Shown here piece after piece: positions 33,911 to 43,959 of a stretch of 64,000 bases of DNA. Every line of letters begins with the position of its first letter. Position 1 is the first letter of the stretch. A model generated the notes under the pieces. That model was not told the origin of the DNA, searched no databases, and saw only the letters and a list, made by a program, of their open reading frames with translations. The stretch is from contig NZ_PEAY01000005.1 in NCBI RefSeq assembly GCF_002807665.1, forward strand, positions 1 through 64,000, read 5' to 3'. This stretch comes from Neoalteromonas facilis. GTDB taxonomy: Bacteria > Pseudomonadota > Gammaproteobacteria > Enterobacterales > Alteromonadaceae. The translations under genes and the position numbers were made by a program.

Positions 33911-34633
33911 TTAAGAACTAGAGCGACTCGATTTTGTAATCAGCTGAAATTCAAGACCTGAATTTTTTGTGTTACGCGTTTTATATCTATCGGGATGCAA
34001 CTCAAAAAAGTCCGACAACTTCTTTAGGCCATAGCTTCTAGTATCAAAATCAGATTTCAAGCGTTTGAGGTACTTTCCAACTTCACCTAATTTCGCCCAA
34101 CCAGCTTCATCACGATAATTTTGCCAAGCTTGATGCATCAGTTGCCACAACTCTTTATCCGCTTCGATATTTTCGCTGATATTGCTTTCTGGTGACTCAT
34201 TTAAACCTAAGTTTTCTAAAGCAATAAAGTCCCCACATGCATTCTTAAATGAACTAGGAGTTGATGATTTGCCTACACCAATAACGTAAATCTCAGACTC
34301 TCTTAAGCGCGTCGCTAAACTAGTGAAATCACTATCACTTGAGATGATTGCGAATGAATCAAACCGCTCACTGTACAGCAAATCCATCGCATCAATAATC
34401 ATAAGTGCATCTGTGGAATTTTTACCCACGGTATAAGAAAACTGTTGCTTTGCCTGTATGGCAAGCTCATTTAATGGCTTCTTCCAGTTCTTAAGGTGAT
34501 CGGAAGAAAAATCTCCATATGCACGTTTGACTATTATTTGGCCAAAGGACGAAAGTTCTTCGATGATAAGAGAGAGTTTGGAATGTGGGGTGTTCTCAGA
34601 GTCTATAAGTACCGCTAACTTCCTGTTTGCCAT
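33911..34633 (-). CDS. NYN-domain putative RNase with LOTUS/OST-HTH domain
   Basis: The 240-aa protein starts with a NYN (PIN-like) domain: AVLIDSENTP, DALMIIDAMDLL and AIISSDSDFTSLATRLRE hold the conserved acidic residues. Residues 160-240 fit an OST-HTH/LOTUS RNA-binding domain (WAKLGEVGKYLKRL ... DFFELHPDRYK). LabA/NYN-LOTUS proteins occur widely and bind or cut RNA. I chose the ATG giving MANRKLAVLID; five more residues are possible upstream. It is the first gene of the two-gene unit with the HEPN protein. Confidence 0.82.
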   Translation of the reverse strand: MANRKLAVLIDSENTPHSKLSLIIEELSSFGQIIVKRAYGDFSSDHLKNWKKPLNELAIQAKQQFSYTVGKNSTDALMIIDAMDLLYSERFDSFAIISSDSDFTSLATRLRESEIYVIGVGKSSTPSSFKNACGDFIALENLGLNESPESNISENIEADKELWQLMHQAWQNYRDEAGWAKLGEVGKYLKRLKSDFDTRSYGLKKLSDFFELHPDRYKTRNTKNSGLEFQLITKSSRSSS

Positions 34634-34816
34634 GTCGATTCCTTTCAAAGTAACCCTTTGATACTAGCTCCTAACGTTGAGTTTGGTCAAACTAGTCCAT
34701 TGTCTTTTATTGACTGCCTATCCTTAAACAGATTCTGTTACATTTCTTCGCTATCCTCGAACCACAAATCATATATGATATACGAATAATAAACTACGGA
34801 TTAAATATAAAATTTT

Positions 34817-35458
34817 ATGGTCATTGATAAGTCTCTTCGAGACAAAGTGAAAGACTCACTGATGAATGAGTTGTTTACAGGCGAACTAAAGCCTGGTCAA
34901 AAGATAAATATTGCGGCATTGGCAAGGCATTTAGGAGTTAGTCCAACGCCCGTCAGAGAGTCATTGTTTGGTTTGTCTGAGCGCGGGATTTTAAAATTTG
35001 CCAATAATGTGGGGTTTAGTTTAAATGAATATTCTTTTGAAACCGCTGCAGAGTGTTATCAGCTGTTAAGTAGCCTTGAAGGAATGGCTTTAAAAATGTC
35101 TGAGGAGTTCTCTTCGCGAGAGGTTTTCAAATTAAACGAACTGCTGATGCGCCTTGAATTTGAGGCATCTACAAAATCAGTTTCTTTCGAGACCTTATCC
35201 TCATTTGAAAACGCTCTAATAAGCAAATGTAGAAATAAGCTATTAAAGCGTACTTGCAATGAGCTTAGATATATTGCTTTTCCTTATGAGCACTTAGTCT
35301 TGTCTTCCGTTGATGATTTGAAGGTGGCGTTCGACGCTCACAAAGAAATTGTCAGGCTGATTGAAAATGGCAAGTTTCTTATGGCTTCAAGTCTTTTGGC
35401 AAACTCTTGGCAGTCTTGCTTACCGTATTTAAAAGGTCTTTTAGAGAAGGATGTTTAA
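34817..35458 (+). CDS. GntR-family transcriptional regulator
   Basis: The 213-aa protein has the GntR winged helix (about 15-70: PGQKINIAALARHLGVSPTPVRESL split as helix and recognition helix) and a helical C-terminal FCD-like ligand domain. Its TAA overlaps the ATG of the following peptidase gene (TAATG), so the pair is translationally coupled and the regulator likely controls it. A TCATATATGATATACGA motif about 45 bp upstream may be its operator. Confidence 0.82.
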   Translation: MVIDKSLRDKVKDSLMNELFTGELKPGQKINIAALARHLGVSPTPVRESLFGLSERGILKFANNVGFSLNEYSFETAAECYQLLSSLEGMALKMSEEFSSREVFKLNELLMRLEFEASTKSVSFETLSSFENALISKCRNKLLKRTCNELRYIAFPYEHLVLSSVDDLKVAFDAHKEIVRLIENGKFLMASSLLANSWQSCLPYLKGLLEKDV

Positions 35459-37449
35459 TGAAAACATTAGTACTTTTTACCTTTACCGCATTGCTTTTTC
35501 AGACCGCCTATTCAAGAGACGTTGTCTCTGAAATTCACTGGGTTGAGGATGTTAACACTCTTTATGCTCATCTCGAGAAGGAGCATGCTAATTTCTATCA
35601 TTCCGCAAATGAAGTCGAATTGAGAAAAGCATTTGACGTGGCCAAGGAAGCTAAAGATCCTGAACTACGACGTATAATGCTAGCACAAGCGCTAGCTAAG
35701 GTTGGTGACGGCCATACTCTGCTGCCCTTGATTGACCTTCCAATAGATACAGGGATGAATTTTCAATATCTCCCTGTCCAATTTAAGCAGTTTGACGATG
35801 GACTTTATATTGTCTCTGCGTCCACATCTCACTCTGCTCTCATTGGCCAAAAGGTCGTAAAATTCGGTGGGGACTCAGTTTCAGCAGTACTTTCTAGAAT
35901 TAAGCAGTTGATTTCAAAAGACAACCCATTTTGGGAAGCAGACATAGCGAATTACTATCTAAGCAATGTATCCCTCGTGAATTGGGCATTAGGTGGCAAA
36001 ACAGACGCGACAACTAGTTTGACGCTGCTCAATGATAAAGGGCAGGAATTCATTGTCTTGTTTGAAAAGGAAGAGTACCTGCATTCTATTCAATGGATTA
36101 AGTCTTATTTTGTAAAAGATTCAGATGATCCTGAGTGGGTCAATACAAAAATTGAGAAGCCTGTGGCGAGCTGTAGTGACAACTATTGTAAAGTTATTAT
36201 TCCCCATACAAAAATCATGTATATAGAAATTAAAGCGCTTCGTGATGATGACCTGGTATTTTCCGAGTTCGTCGATGGCATATTTCAAGACATTGAGAGT
36301 CAACGAATTGAAAAAATGATCGTTGATATCAGGCTGAATAGAGGTGGAAATGGGAGCAAAAGATGGCCACTTATCTACAAGCTCGCTACACACGAAATTA
36401 ACAACCCAAAAGATCTGGTCGTTTTGACGTCGTCAAGAGTATTCTCCGCGGGAATGATGCTGGCTACAGATCTTGAACAGCATACTAAGGCGACTTTTAT
36501 TGGCGAAAATACTGGCAGCAGCCCTAATCATTACGGCGAAACAAATGTGTTTCAATTGCCTCATAGCAAAATATCCGTTCTATATTCGAGTCTCTATTGG
36601 CAGAACTCTCGTCCGAACGACGATAGAATATCGATAGAGCCTGATATCCATATCGATAATTCAAGTAAGTTGTTTTTTTCAGGGATAGATGAAGCTATCA
36701 ATATTGCAATCAATTATCTGAGCGCGGATAAAGCAGAATATAATGACCAATTGTCAATGGTCGGCAGTATGTTGCTTTACGAGAAATCAAATCTTGACGG
36801 AAGTAACTCAGGGAATATCGCGGTGTACCATCACGATAACTATAATATTGAATCTTTTAAGTGGCGCGTAGGTAGTGCGCATGCAACGATTGTGCGAGCA
36901 AAAATGAATCCATCCACTTTAATCGTTGACAAGTTTGACGCTTCCCGGATGGACAATTTAGGTAAAGAAACGCATTCGCTGAGCTTGACAACCAGTGCTA
37001 GTAATACACTCGACGTTACTATCGGAGAAAACCACCAATACTTAAAGACTTATGGCTTACCCTGGCACAGTTATGATTTTGATTTTGCTAGCCTAGGATA
37101 TATATACCCCCATTTAAAATCTAAAGAAACCTATTCTTTCGAGATAAATGATTTCGATCTGACTGCTAGGCCTATAGCATTGAAAAAGTTTGGGCGCGTT
37201 GATATGAAGTTTCTGGGAATAGAAGAATATAAATCATTTGAAACGCGAAAATACTCGATTGATGGACTCGGATTAAATAATAAAGGAGGAGAAATTTGGT
37301 TTGAAGAGAAAACGGGGACACTGGTTGCATTTGCAATAGCCAAACCGGACGAACCAGGTTACGTCTCAGGGAAACTTGAATTGAAATCGATTACTCAAAT
37401 GTCGCCTTCAGAGTGGAGTAACTTTAAGGTGAACTCATTGAATCAGTGA
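35458..37449 (+). CDS. Secreted S41-like peptidase
   Basis: The 663-aa protein has a signal peptide (MKTLVLFTFTALLFQTAYS) and a peptidase S41 (tail-specific protease) core: KVGDGHTLLPL in the N-terminal cap, IVDIRLNRGGNG, SSRVFSAGMMLATDLE with the nucleophile Ser, and GENTGSSPNHYGE. The C-terminal 200 residues are strand-rich and may be a separate beta domain. It probably acts in the periplasm on peptides. It is coupled to a GntR regulator, an unusual partner for an S41 peptidase. Confidence 0.78.
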   Translation: MKTLVLFTFTALLFQTAYSRDVVSEIHWVEDVNTLYAHLEKEHANFYHSANEVELRKAFDVAKEAKDPELRRIMLAQALAKVGDGHTLLPLIDLPIDTGMNFQYLPVQFKQFDDGLYIVSASTSHSALIGQKVVKFGGDSVSAVLSRIKQLISKDNPFWEADIANYYLSNVSLVNWALGGKTDATTSLTLLNDKGQEFIVLFEKEEYLHSIQWIKSYFVKDSDDPEWVNTKIEKPVASCSDNYCKVIIPHTKIMYIEIKALRDDDLVFSEFVDGIFQDIESQRIEKMIVDIRLNRGGNGSKRWPLIYKLATHEINNPKDLVVLTSSRVFSAGMMLATDLEQHTKATFIGENTGSSPNHYGETNVFQLPHSKISVLYSSLYWQNSRPNDDRISIEPDIHIDNSSKLFFSGIDEAINIAINYLSADKAEYNDQLSMVGSMLLYEKSNLDGSNSGNIAVYHHDNYNIESFKWRVGSAHATIVRAKMNPSTLIVDKFDASRMDNLGKETHSLSLTTSASNTLDVTIGENHQYLKTYGLPWHSYDFDFASLGYIYPHLKSKETYSFEINDFDLTARPIALKKFGRVDMKFLGIEEYKSFETRKYSIDGLGLNNKGGEIWFEEKTGTLVAFAIAKPDEPGYVSGKLELKSITQMSPSEWSNFKVNSLNQ

Positions 37450-37477
37450 GTTACCTATATTATTAGATGGATTAGGA

Positions 37478-37688
37478 ATGCGTATAGTTATAGGCGTGAG
37501 TTTGCTTTTACTAATATTTACGAGTGTAGCGGCAAACCACAAGAATCATAATCATATTCACGGTTATGATTGTGGGCATAGTACTGAGTGCGGGCACGAT
37601 TCATTTATACTATAGAAAGGTTGAATATAACCATGACGGTCACTACCATAACCAAGGCGATTCACGCTTTCACGAAACACACAGTTAA
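37478..37688 (+). pseudogene. His/Cys-rich secreted peptide, apparently frameshifted
   Basis: The first frame codes a signal-like MRIVIGVSLLLLIFTSVAA followed by NHKNHNHIHGYDCGHSTECG, then stops at 37613-37615. A +1 frame continues the same composition (EYNHDGHYHNQGDSRFHETHS) to a stop at 37686. The His/Cys-rich mature part would bind metals such as Zn, Cu or Ni. The two halves suggest a single-base frameshift in a longer peptide; a working 45-aa peptide is the alternative. Confidence 0.45.
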
Positions 37689-37744
37689 ATGATTTGCGTG
37701 GCCTGCTAATTTCATACCGGTTGCAAAGATATATAGAAAGACAA

Positions 37745-38329
37745 CTAAAGACCAGAACACCAGTTATTCTCACCTTGAACGAGTCGATAGGCAATCTGAT
37801 AGCGCTCCGCCTTTTCAATCAACCAATTCTTCAAAATGATAGCGCTCTGAGACAAGTTTTCCTGACGCACATCTCCTGTGTGATAGAGCAGAATTGGACG
37901 ATAATTTCCCGTTTCTGAGTTCAATTCAAAGGCATAATAAAAAAAATGTCCCGAATCGAAACATTCGAATGATTCCTCAGAAAGTTCACCCAACTTTGCA
38001 TCATTAACAAGAGCAAGCTGGTAATCAAATAACGTTGTGTCTATGGTTTCTTCATAAACCGGCAGCACTTCGAAATAGTCGCGTAGTTGTTGCTGTGTTA
38101 ATTCCTCTTTATAGAGAATGCTATCCAATCCAATGTTACTGATGTTATAGGTGAACAGCTCCCCTTCACCGTTGATATAAAAGCCTTTTTTTTGTTCAGA
38201 CCAACCATAATTTTCAAATATGACCGCAAAGGTATATTCCCCAAAAGTGATTTCAGGATCATTATGTTCACTATCACATCCACTTAGCGCGGCGACCAAG
38301 CACATTATACATAGCAATTTCTTAAACAT
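37745..38329 (-). CDS. Putative lipoprotein
   Basis: The 194-aa protein has a lipoprotein signal with lipobox ALSGC (acylated Cys about residue 18). The mature part is Tyr/Glu-rich with strands and four further Cys; no family recognised. The ATG giving MFKKLLCIMC was chosen over one four codons upstream. Membrane-anchored, facing the periplasm; role unknown. Confidence 0.7.
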   Translation of the reverse strand: MFKKLLCIMCLVAALSGCDSEHNDPEITFGEYTFAVIFENYGWSEQKKGFYINGEGELFTYNISNIGLDSILYKEELTQQQLRDYFEVLPVYEETIDTTLFDYQLALVNDAKLGELSEESFECFDSGHFFYYAFELNSETGNYRPILLYHTGDVRQENLSQSAIILKNWLIEKAERYQIAYRLVQGENNWCSGL

Positions 38330-38341
38330 TGATTTCTCCAT

Positions 38342-38838
38342 TTTGTTTGTTAAAAACGAGGATTTATCGGGCTTTTAGATGTTTTTCTGATTGGCTAAAC
38401 ACATTCAATTATGGCGCTGATAGAAGAATTTGATTGTACTCATACGAAGTGGTCAGCTTATCGAATCAGAAATGACATTTTGTTAATAACCTCGATAGGA
38501 CTCGCTTATTTGAAGCATGAAGACACTCACTGGCAACCGCAAATAGGTGCCTGCAGAGAGTTATTCTTGTAGAAAATACATAACAAGCGATAACTGCTGA
38601 TGTCTTCAAAATGATCTAGGTGCGGCTCATGAACAATCTTTAGACAAATCAGTTAAGCATGGTTGGTCAATGTGACGAACTTTACGAATGCCGTGACGAA
38701 TCCGTAATTTGCCCATTTATTTGAATATATGAAATACCTAAACTAAAGCAGAGTAAAGACAGCGTTGACCGTTCTTTATCTCTACACAAATTTGGGGCGC
38801 TCGCCTTAGTCACGTAAATCATATTCATAAGGTGAAAA
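38342..38838. other. Gene-poor intergenic region upstream of the halogenase
   Basis: About 500 bp without a convincing gene. A 53-codon frame at 38411-38572 (plus) lacks a ribosome-binding site and a recognised family. The halogenase ribosome-binding site (AAGGTG) lies at the right end. Nothing else was seen. Confidence 0.5.
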
Positions 38839-40359
38839 ATGCTTCGAGATAAATTAAACATTGTAATTCTCGGTGGTGGAACTGCAGGGTGGATGACTGC
38901 TAATTTAATGGCGGCCAGATGGAAGGATAAAAATATCCAACTTATCTTGGTTGAATCTCCTGATGTTAGTGTTGTTGGAGTTGGAGAGGGCTCCACTCCG
39001 TCAATGCAAAACTTTTTCCAAGAAATTGGCGTAGCAGAATCAGAGTGGATGTCAGAATGCAATGCCACCTATAAAAACGGCATTACCTTTGAAAGTTGGT
39101 CTTCAATGCCTGGCTTTGAAAAATATTGCCACCCGTTTCCATCTCAAATGGATAAATTTACCTTTCCTCAGTTTGACTTGAACTGCCAAATGAGACGTCA
39201 CAACTTTGATGTGGATGCCCATCCAGACCGATTTTTTCTAGGGTCTTACCTTTCCCAAAATTGTAAAAGTCCAAAAGCAAACTATGCCTTTCCGTTTGAC
39301 CACCCCCATGGCTATCATTTTGACGCAGGTTTACTGGGCAACTTTCTTAGAAAGAAGGCGGTACAACGCAAGGTTACTCATTTAAAAAAACATGTTGAGC
39401 GCGTCAATCTGAAGGAAAATGGCGATATTGCAAGTCTAGACTTTAGAGGAGGGGGCACACTTAAAGGGGATTTTTTTGTTGATTGCTCCGGTTTTTCAGG
39501 ACTTTTAATGCAAAAGACCTTAAAGGTGCCCTATGTCACTTTGGATAAAGTACTTTTCAATGATACCGCCATCGTAATGACGACTCCCGTTGACCTGCAA
39601 AATTTGCCGTCACAGACAAAAAGCACGGCGTTGAAATATGGCTGGGCATGGAATATTCCGTTAACTAGCAGGATCGGCAACGGTTATGTGTTCAGTTCTC
39701 GCTATTGCACGCAAGACGAAGCAGAAATCGAATTCAGACAACATTTGGGACTGCTAGATGCTAATGTTGAGTTTCGCAGCGTAAAATGGAAGCAAGGACG
39801 GTTAAAGCACAACTGGAGTCACAACTGTTTGGCCGTTGGTCTATCCCAAGGATTCCTAGAGCCAATTGAGGCCATGGCTTTACATCTGGTTTACCACAGT
39901 GTTGGGCATTTCATTACTGAGTTTGAAAGGGGCAACTTTACCAATCAACATCAGACGCAGTACAACCGATTAATTGAAAGCGCGTTTGATGGCGTGGCCG
40001 ATTATATCGTAGCCCATTATCGCTTAAACTCGCGCCGCGATACCGACTATTGGCGAGACAATGCTGCCAATCCAAATATCAGCGATTCATATAGAGCTAT
40101 AGTACAAAGCTGGTTTGGAGCTTCGCAAAATAGTCTAGCTGATGAAGTAGCACGTTATGACACAAGCCGATATTTTCCTTTGGAATCATGGCTGATCCTC
40201 TTTGCCGGCTATGGTGTATTTCCGCCCCAAGAGCAAGTCAAGCCCTTGTATAAGGGGATGCAATCTACAGATATGCGAGCACTTGATGACTTCATCAAGC
40301 GATGTGCTTCGAATTTTGATACGCATCTAACTGCTGTTTCAACCCTAAACTTGCAGTAA
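38839..40359 (+). CDS. Flavin-dependent tryptophan halogenase family protein
   Basis: The 506-aa protein has the FAD-binding GGGTAGWM motif (16-23 region), GVGEGSTPS, a lysine in CNATYKNGITFESW at the place of the catalytic Lys of PrnA-type halogenases, and the family WxWxIP motif as GWAWNIPL. FLEPIEAMAL is also typical. These enzymes chlorinate or brominate aromatic rings with FADH2 supplied by a reductase. In Alteromonadales such genes are commonly beside TonB receptors, as here, where the substrate may be an imported molecule rather than tryptophan. Confidence 0.85.
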   Translation: MLRDKLNIVILGGGTAGWMTANLMAARWKDKNIQLILVESPDVSVVGVGEGSTPSMQNFFQEIGVAESEWMSECNATYKNGITFESWSSMPGFEKYCHPFPSQMDKFTFPQFDLNCQMRRHNFDVDAHPDRFFLGSYLSQNCKSPKANYAFPFDHPHGYHFDAGLLGNFLRKKAVQRKVTHLKKHVERVNLKENGDIASLDFRGGGTLKGDFFVDCSGFSGLLMQKTLKVPYVTLDKVLFNDTAIVMTTPVDLQNLPSQTKSTALKYGWAWNIPLTSRIGNGYVFSSRYCTQDEAEIEFRQHLGLLDANVEFRSVKWKQGRLKHNWSHNCLAVGLSQGFLEPIEAMALHLVYHSVGHFITEFERGNFTNQHQTQYNRLIESAFDGVADYIVAHYRLNSRRDTDYWRDNAANPNISDSYRAIVQSWFGASQNSLADEVARYDTSRYFPLESWLILFAGYGVFPPQEQVKPLYKGMQSTDMRALDDFIKRCASNFDTHLTAVSTLNLQ

Positions 40360-40530
40360 GTTTTTAGCCTTTCATATAAAGCCAGCAATCACTTTGGATT
40401 AGTATCCATTGGTCATGCATAGTCCTCTCGGCGGCTTTTACACGCGTTTGCATTGATCTAGCTCGCTAATCTTAGTTAAAAGTTAAAATGTTGGCTTAAT
40501 CGAAATAATGCGTTAGCAGATTACTTAACT

Positions 40531-40591
40531 GCTTGTTATATCCCACAAATTGCTTGTTATACCCCATAACCTGATTGCTTTATCCCATAAC
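40531..40591. repeat. Three imperfect direct repeats upstream of the TonB receptor gene
   Basis: GCTTGTTATATCCCA, GCTTGTTATACCCCATAAC and GCTTTATCCCATAAC lie at 21- and 25-bp steps, about 100 bp before the receptor start. Such in-phase direct repeats fit a regulator that binds as tandem dimers, for example the LytTR regulator encoded downstream. Function is inferred only. Confidence 0.5.
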
Positions 40592-40687
40592 CCCCGTAGC
40601 AGTAATTAGCCCTGATAGTGTCGCAAAATCGGCACTTGTACCCGCCGATAAAGAAAATCACAAAAATACTTTCAGGGAGTTTTTCAA

Positions 40688-43600
40688 ATGAGAGAAACCA
40701 CATTTAAGCGCAGCATGGCTGCATTGGCAGTGGCTACGTCCTTTGGGCTATCCATGCCTTCAGCACTGCACGCTCAAGAGCAAGAACAAGAAGAAAACTT
40801 AGAATTAGAAAAAATTACTGTCACTGGTAGTCGTGTTCGTCGTGATGAATTTGCCTCACCTTCACCGATTCAGGTGATTAGTGTTGTCGATGCAAAGCGC
40901 GCAGGTATCACTAATGTGGCTGACATGCTTCAGCGAATCTCGCTAGTCAATGGTACCCAAATTGACAACACCATTAATACCAACTCAGGCAACTCAAATG
41001 CGACAGAAGCACCTCCTGCCGGTGGGGTTGGCTCTGTAAATGTGGGTTTGCGCGGTCTGGGGGCAGAGAGAACCTTGGTATTACTCAACGGCACTCGCCT
41101 TGGCGCATCAGGAGTACGCGGAGCTCCCTCTCAGCCTGATATGAGTCTGATTCCTTTGGATATGGTTGATAGGGTCGAAGTACTATCAGATTCAGCATCG
41201 GCAGTTTATGGTGCAGATGCGGTAGCGGGTGTTATTAATATTATCTTAAAGCAATCGTTTGATGGTTTTCAGATAAGTGCTGATGTGTCGACACCGTCCG
41301 ATGATGGGGGTGAAGAAAGGCAACTGTCATTTGTAACCGGTGGAGAAGGTGAGCGATTCAAATTTATCTTTGGAGGTGAATTTTATGAACGTGAACGTAT
41401 TACGCTAGGCTCTAGAATTGACTGTATCAAGCGAAGAGAGATAAATGCAGAAACCGGTGAGGTGTACGAATACTGTTACAATGGCTTCCCCGATAATGCC
41501 GTTCTTTCAACCACTGCTGATAGCGGTAGCATTTGGAATTTTTATACACCAGGTCAATCCAACCTAATTAATCCATTGACAGGTCAACCTGTTGATAACT
41601 TTAGTACATCGGAGAACATTCCTGATGTGTGGAGTGACCGTTATTCGTTCTTAGGTGAGCAAAGCGGTCTTGATCGGTTTAGACTCAATCCTGATTACAA
41701 CGACAATAACGACCGTCTGGCAAGTGACTTAGTATCCCCGACAACACGATTTTCACTGATGTCCAGTGGTACTTATTTCCCTGAGTGGGGTGAAGCCAAC
41801 AACATTGCCATCTCGTTCGACACTTCCTATTTTCATCGTCACTTGACCAATCGAGCTTCAACGGAACAGATTTATCCAGGGGTGCCAGCACTTATTCCTC
41901 AAGAAAATGAGCAGGGTAATATTATGCTCAACGATGATGGTTCTAGAGTGATGGTGGCCAACCCACTAAATCCGTTCGGTACAGATGCGCTACCGATTTA
42001 TACAATCGACAATAAAAAACAAACGCGCGACGTAGAATTGGATCATTTCCGCTTTAGCACAGGAATTTCAGGTGACCTACCTGGCGAGTGGGCTAAAGAT
42101 AATTTTTGGAATTTCAATGTTAATTTAAGCTATGACAGAGGAGACGGCGCTGCAAGTCAGCCGCTCATAGATGAGCGCAACTTCATTTTTGCATTAGAAA
42201 CTTTACGCTTAGATTCTGATGGAAATCTAAAGTGTGGCGTGCCCATTATAGCCAACAACCCTTGGGGTGGCATCATTAGCGCGCAGGATTGTGTTGTCGT
42301 AGACTTCTTAAATCAAAGCTTGTTTGGCAACAGTAACGGCAGCACAGGTGCTCTATCTGACGAAGCCGCAGCATACTTAATCGGTGAGCGTGTCAATAGA
42401 ACCGTGGTAACACAATCCCTGCTGTCAGGTTATGTATCAGGCGATTTATTTTCCTTTGAAAATGGCGGTGCGGCAAGTTTAGTACTCGGTGTTGAATCAC
42501 GTCGTGATGCAATTGATTCTCAAGTAGATTTCCTTGGTGCTAATGGTCTTTTAGTCGCCGAGGACCCAGGTACTGAAGGCGTTACAGCAGGCGCAAGAAC
42601 AATAAATGAGATTTTTGGTGAAATTAGTCTTCCAGTTCTCCGTGAAGTGGAAGGAGCCCACGAATTGACAGTGGACTTAGCGATGCGTTACACCGATGAG
42701 TCTAACTTCGGTTCAGAAAGTACAGAACGTGTACGTATCACCTATTCTCCATTAGATTGGATTTCACTAAGTGCTGCTTATGGTACTTCATTCAGAACGC
42801 CAAACTTACGTGAGCAATACTTGGGGGATCAATTCGGCGGAGAAAGCGGCGGTATTGATCCTTGTAATGCCTCACCTTATTTGTCTGGTGAACCGGCTGT
42901 ATATGACCCTTCTTTGGATACACGCAGCCAAGTGACTTTGGACAACTGTGTGCTAAGTGGGGCTAACCCGTTTGTTCTAGGTACAACAGGTTCAACCAAT
43001 ATCCCAATTAGAGTGGGTGGTTCAGTAGACTCGCTACTTCCTGAGACATCAGACCAAACTACGCTTACCTTAAAAGCAACGCCAATTAGTAATGAAGATT
43101 TGAGTTTTGATTTCTCTGTGACCTATTTTGATATTCAAATAGAAAACACAATTCAGCAACAATCTGCTGCATTTATTATGACCCGTTGTTTTGAGGACCT
43201 GCCGGGTTTGGCCAGCCCGTTCTGTAATAATGTTGGCCCCAGAAATCCAAACCTTGGAGAGTCTACTCGTTTTATTAGTAGTGTTGACGCTTCTTTTGTG
43301 AACATTGGGGAAGAAACCTCTAAGGGGTACGACATCAACACTCGTTTGGGCTTAAATTTCGACGACTATGACATTGTATGGACAGTGCAAGCCACTATTC
43401 AGGATGAGAGAAGCCAAACAATCATTAAAGATGAAGCTTTACCTAATGGTGGTAAAGATGACTTTGTTGGCACTTTTGGTACACCTGAACTTCGATTAGT
43501 TACTCAACTGAGCGTCAACATGGGAGACTTCACTTTGGCCTATAGTGGTCGCTTTATCGATGAAACCAGCGTCTTTATTCGTGATCTGGCCGGTTCCAGC

Positions 43601-43885
43601 AGCAATTGCTTAGCTAGGAACGCAGGACAAAGTGCAGCGACGATTATAGGTGACCCAACTGTATACCGAGACTGTGTAGCAGAATCGGCATATTATTCGG
43701 ATATATCTCTGACGTGGACACCTAATGAAAGCTTTAGCACGACAGCAGGTATTAGAAACTTTACCGATGAGCAACCAGCACAAGTTTCGTCTGGTTTAGG
43801 CAATGATCGTGGTGGCAGAATGACAGGCTCGGGCTATGATCAAGTTGGCAGAACTATGTTTTTGTCGGCTAAATATAAGTTTTAA
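40688..43885 (+). CDS. TonB-dependent outer-membrane receptor
   Basis: The 1065-aa protein has a signal peptide ending SALHAQ, a TonB-box-like LEKITVTGSRV, a plug domain (VEVLSDSASAVYGADAVAGVINI) and a long beta-barrel ending in the aromatic KYKF typical of outer-membrane proteins. GGGAG precedes the ATG. It probably imports a ligand related to the adjacent halogenase; the ligand cannot be read from sequence. A terminator follows. Confidence 0.9.
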   Translation: MRETTFKRSMAALAVATSFGLSMPSALHAQEQEQEENLELEKITVTGSRVRRDEFASPSPIQVISVVDAKRAGITNVADMLQRISLVNGTQIDNTINTNSGNSNATEAPPAGGVGSVNVGLRGLGAERTLVLLNGTRLGASGVRGAPSQPDMSLIPLDMVDRVEVLSDSASAVYGADAVAGVINIILKQSFDGFQISADVSTPSDDGGEERQLSFVTGGEGERFKFIFGGEFYERERITLGSRIDCIKRREINAETGEVYEYCYNGFPDNAVLSTTADSGSIWNFYTPGQSNLINPLTGQPVDNFSTSENIPDVWSDRYSFLGEQSGLDRFRLNPDYNDNNDRLASDLVSPTTRFSLMSSGTYFPEWGEANNIAISFDTSYFHRHLTNRASTEQIYPGVPALIPQENEQGNIMLNDDGSRVMVANPLNPFGTDALPIYTIDNKKQTRDVELDHFRFSTGISGDLPGEWAKDNFWNFNVNLSYDRGDGAASQPLIDERNFIFALETLRLDSDGNLKCGVPIIANNPWGGIISAQDCVVVDFLNQSLFGNSNGSTGALSDEAAAYLIGERVNRTVVTQSLLSGYVSGDLFSFENGGAASLVLGVESRRDAIDSQVDFLGANGLLVAEDPGTEGVTAGARTINEIFGEISLPVLREVEGAHELTVDLAMRYTDESNFGSESTERVRITYSPLDWISLSAAYGTSFRTPNLREQYLGDQFGGESGGIDPCNASPYLSGEPAVYDPSLDTRSQVTLDNCVLSGANPFVLGTTGSTNIPIRVGGSVDSLLPETSDQTTLTLKATPISNEDLSFDFSVTYFDIQIENTIQQQSAAFIMTRCFEDLPGLASPFCNNVGPRNPNLGESTRFISSVDASFVNIGEETSKGYDINTRLGLNFDDYDIVWTVQATIQDERSQTIIKDEALPNGGKDDFVGTFGTPELRLVTQLSVNMGDFTLAYSGRFIDETSVFIRDLAGSSSNCLARNAGQSAATIIGDPTVYRDCVAESAYYSDISLTWTPNESFSTTAGIRNFTDEQPAQVSSGLGNDRGGRMTGSGYDQVGRTMFLSAKYKF

Positions 43886-43927
43886 GTGGCATAGATACAG
43901 GACTAGCTTTATTTAACACTTAATCTA

Positions 43928-43959
43928 AAGACCCATAGCTATTTAGTCGTGGGTCTTTT
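43928..43959 (+). terminator. Rho-independent terminator after the TonB receptor
   Basis: AAGACCCA and TGGGTCTT form a stem around a 14-base loop, followed by TTATTTT. It lies 43 bp after the receptor stop codon. Confidence 0.75.

Noticed and set aside
38411-38572. 53-codon plus-strand frame before the halogenase
   Set aside because: No ribosome-binding site, no recognisable family, composition unremarkable.
38682-39068. 128-codon minus-strand frame across the halogenase start
   Set aside because: It overlaps the FAD-binding region of the halogenase in another frame; a shadow.
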